This document shows positions 6,104 to 6,804 of a DNA stretch of 6,804 bases, one piece after another (positions within the stretch are counted from its first letter, which is position 1; each line of letters opens with the position of its first letter). This stretch comes from Bryobacterales bacterium (GTDB lineage Bacteria; Acidobacteriota; Terriglobia; Bryobacterales; Bryobacteraceae). The DNA is taken from positions 21,245 through 28,048 of the forward strand of contig PLRZ01000127.1 in assembly GCA_003164075.1 (NCBI GenBank). Direction: 5' to 3'. Under the pieces are notes generated by a model that was not told the DNA's origin, did not search any database, and was given only the letters and a program-made list of their open reading frames with translations. Position numbers and translations under genes: made by a program.

Positions 6104-6291
6104 AACGGCAAGAACCGCTTGCTGGCGCGCGCGGCTCGGAAACGGCTCCATTGATTTCATGGGACTTCGTACCGAGCCGCGACCGCAAGGGAGCGGTTGC
6201 TTCCCGACTCGTAACGGCAGGACCGCTCTCTGGCGGTCGCGGCTCAGTAACAAATCCCGTGGAATCATCGCAGCGTTTTCCGAGCCGCGAC
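6104..6291. repeat. Cluster of four related repeat arms in alternating orientation
   Basis: A roughly 40-bp unit beginning AACGGCA occurs at 6104-6143 and again, diverged, at 6213-6251; both continue with ACCGCT, CTGGCG and CGCGGCTC in the same order, with one single-base gap between copies. The core GAGCCGCG occurs forward at 6174-6181 and 6282-6289 and in reverse complement inside both 40-bp units (6130-6137 and 6238-6245). Orientation therefore alternates reverse, forward, reverse, forward. CCGAGCCGCGAC is exact at 6172-6183 and 6280-6291. The arrangement suggests two or more REPIN-like inverted repeats inserted together or decayed from a tandem array. No transposase is present in the window. 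Confidence 0.55.
6174..6245. repeat. Long inverted repeat with 24-bp arms (REPIN-like)
   Basis: Arms 6174-6197 and 6222-6245 pair over 24 bp with one mismatch (A6187 against G6232) and one G-T pair (6190 with 6229); the outer 13 bp (GAGCCGCGACCGC) match perfectly. The loop is 24 nt (6198-6221). This is far stronger than the GC content would give by chance. Two inward-facing palindromic arms around a short spacer is the design of REPINs, which are moved by RAYT (REP-associated tyrosine) transposases encoded elsewhere in the genome. The identification as a REPIN is inference. Confidence 0.6.
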
Positions 6292-6315
6292 TAAAACATT
6301 GTCGCTGAAAGCTTC

Positions 6316-6804
6316 TTACTCCACCCACGCGCACGGCGTATCCTTCGCGTCCTCACACAGGAATACGCGAAAATCCGCGTGCCGATGCGCCGCGGTCCAC
6401 TGGCGGCCGTTGACGAAATACGGCTTTGCCCAAGCCTCGCTATCGATTGTGCGGGGTGAAACTACCGATACGGATACCGTACCCTGCGCGGGGTAACCCG
6501 TCCGCGGATCCATAAGATGCGAGTAAGTGCGCCCGTCCGCTTGAAAGAACTTCTCGTAACTGCCCGACGTCGAAAGCGACATATCTTTCAAATACACGCG
6601 GGCCACCGCACGACGCGAGTTCCTGGGGTCGCGAATACTTAGTTCCCAGCCACGGGGCTCCTCCGGCGGCGCGCCCAGTCCATAGATACTGCTGTCCGAC
6701 GCCGCCACCAGCGCGCGCTCGACGCCCTTCCGCTTCAGGATCTCTACCATGCGATCCACGGCGTACCCTTTGCCGATCCCGCCGGGGTCCATCTCGACGC
6801 CTGG
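6316..6804 (-). CDS. ApbE-like FAD:protein FMN transferase, partial, divergent
   Basis: This is the C-terminal 162 residues of a minus-strand gene whose start lies beyond the right edge; the ATG at 6792 is internal, since the frame stays open and in-family before it. ApbE enzymes attach FMN from FAD covalently to threonine in flavoproteins such as NqrB, NqrC and RnfG, in the periplasm. Counting from the Met at 6792, visible motifs are GGIGKGYAVDR (4-14), STSGSYEKFF (74-83) and YSHLMDPRTGYP (90-101). Two usual motifs are changed: the GGD(I/V) turn reads SDSSIYGLG (32-40), and the metal-site stretch usually like DALxTAxFVLG reads EAWAKPYFVNG (119-129), with E119 for Asp and K123 for Thr. Catalysis is therefore uncertain; a distinct subfamily is as likely as decay, because the frame is intact. 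It converges on the toxin gene and looks unrelated to the xylan operon. Confidence 0.85.
   Translation of the reverse strand, partial: PGVEMDPGGIGKGYAVDRMVEILKRKGVERALVAASDSSIYGLGAPPEEPRGWELSIRDPRNSRRAVARVYLKDMSLSTSGSYEKFFQADGRTYSHLMDPRTGYPAQGTVSVSVVSPRTIDSEAWAKPYFVNGRQWTAAHRHADFRVFLCEDAKDTPCAWVE

Larger units (their letters stand above)
6008..6315. other. Intergenic region filled with palindromic repeats
   Basis: This 308-bp gap lies between the converging toxin and ApbE-like genes. I see no gene in it: frames running through it follow the repeats and resemble no protein. Its contents are two TGAA-loop hairpins (6016-6049), a small ACCAG/CTGGT palindrome (6053-6064), a cluster of related repeat arms (6104-6291) and a weak GCGAC/GTCGC stem (6287-6291 with 6301-6305). 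No stem has a following T-run on either strand, so there is no textbook terminator; the hairpins after the toxin stop could still end or stabilise both converging transcripts. Confidence 0.7.

Noticed and set aside
6104..6291. CRISPR array
   Set aside because: The repeats alternate in orientation, are diverged and irregularly spaced, and no uniform spacers or cas genes are present.
6287..6305. Terminator of the ApbE-like gene (GCGAC/GTCGC stem)
   Set aside because: The stem is only 5 bp, the T-run is in the loop instead of after the stem on the minus strand, and the left arm belongs to the repeat core.
5919..6308. Plus-strand open frame of 129 codons overlapping the toxin 3' end and the repeats
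   Set aside because: It starts out of frame inside the toxin gene and continues through palindromic repeats; its Arg/Pro-rich product follows the repeat sequence.

Overview
The window looks like GC-rich bacterial chromosome, roughly 60% GC by eye. It most resembles an Acidobacteriota genome of the Solibacter/Bryobacter kind. That placement is an inference from the style of the glycosidases, the divergent ApbE-like protein and the hairpin-rich intergenic repeats. No rRNA or marker gene is present to confirm it.

Layout. Positions 1-439 are non-coding and hold a 117-bp terminal-inverted-repeat element (206-322) and a candidate promoter (366-395). Positions 440-5373 form a tight three-gene plus-strand operon for beta-1,4-xylan or a related glycan: a GH3 glycosidase without a signal peptide, a GPH/MelB-type sugar-cation symporter overlapping it by 4 nt, and a GH10 endo-xylanase with a signal peptide 9 nt further on. 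Positions 5385-6007 hold a ChpS-ChpB (MazE-MazF superfamily) toxin-antitoxin pair with its own extended -10 promoter, a palindrome over that promoter and a strong ribosome binding site. Positions 6008-6315 are a non-coding cluster of palindromic repeats. The minus-strand gene at 6316-6804 is the C-terminal part of an ApbE-like FAD:protein FMN transferase that runs off the right edge.

How the genes work together. The exported GH10 enzyme would cut xylan into short oligosaccharides, the symporter would carry these across the inner membrane, and the GH3 enzyme would release monosaccharides in the cytoplasm. No outer-membrane receptor and no transcription factor for the operon lies in the window. 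The toxin-antitoxin pair follows the xylanase without a visible terminator, but it has its own promoter, and the junction can fold so that the antitoxin ribosome binding site is hidden on read-through transcripts.

No wholly new gene system is evident. The points most worth a second look are the miniature element upstream of the operon, the xylanase/antitoxin junction structure, the repeat cluster at 6016-6291, and the altered metal-site motif in the ApbE-like protein.
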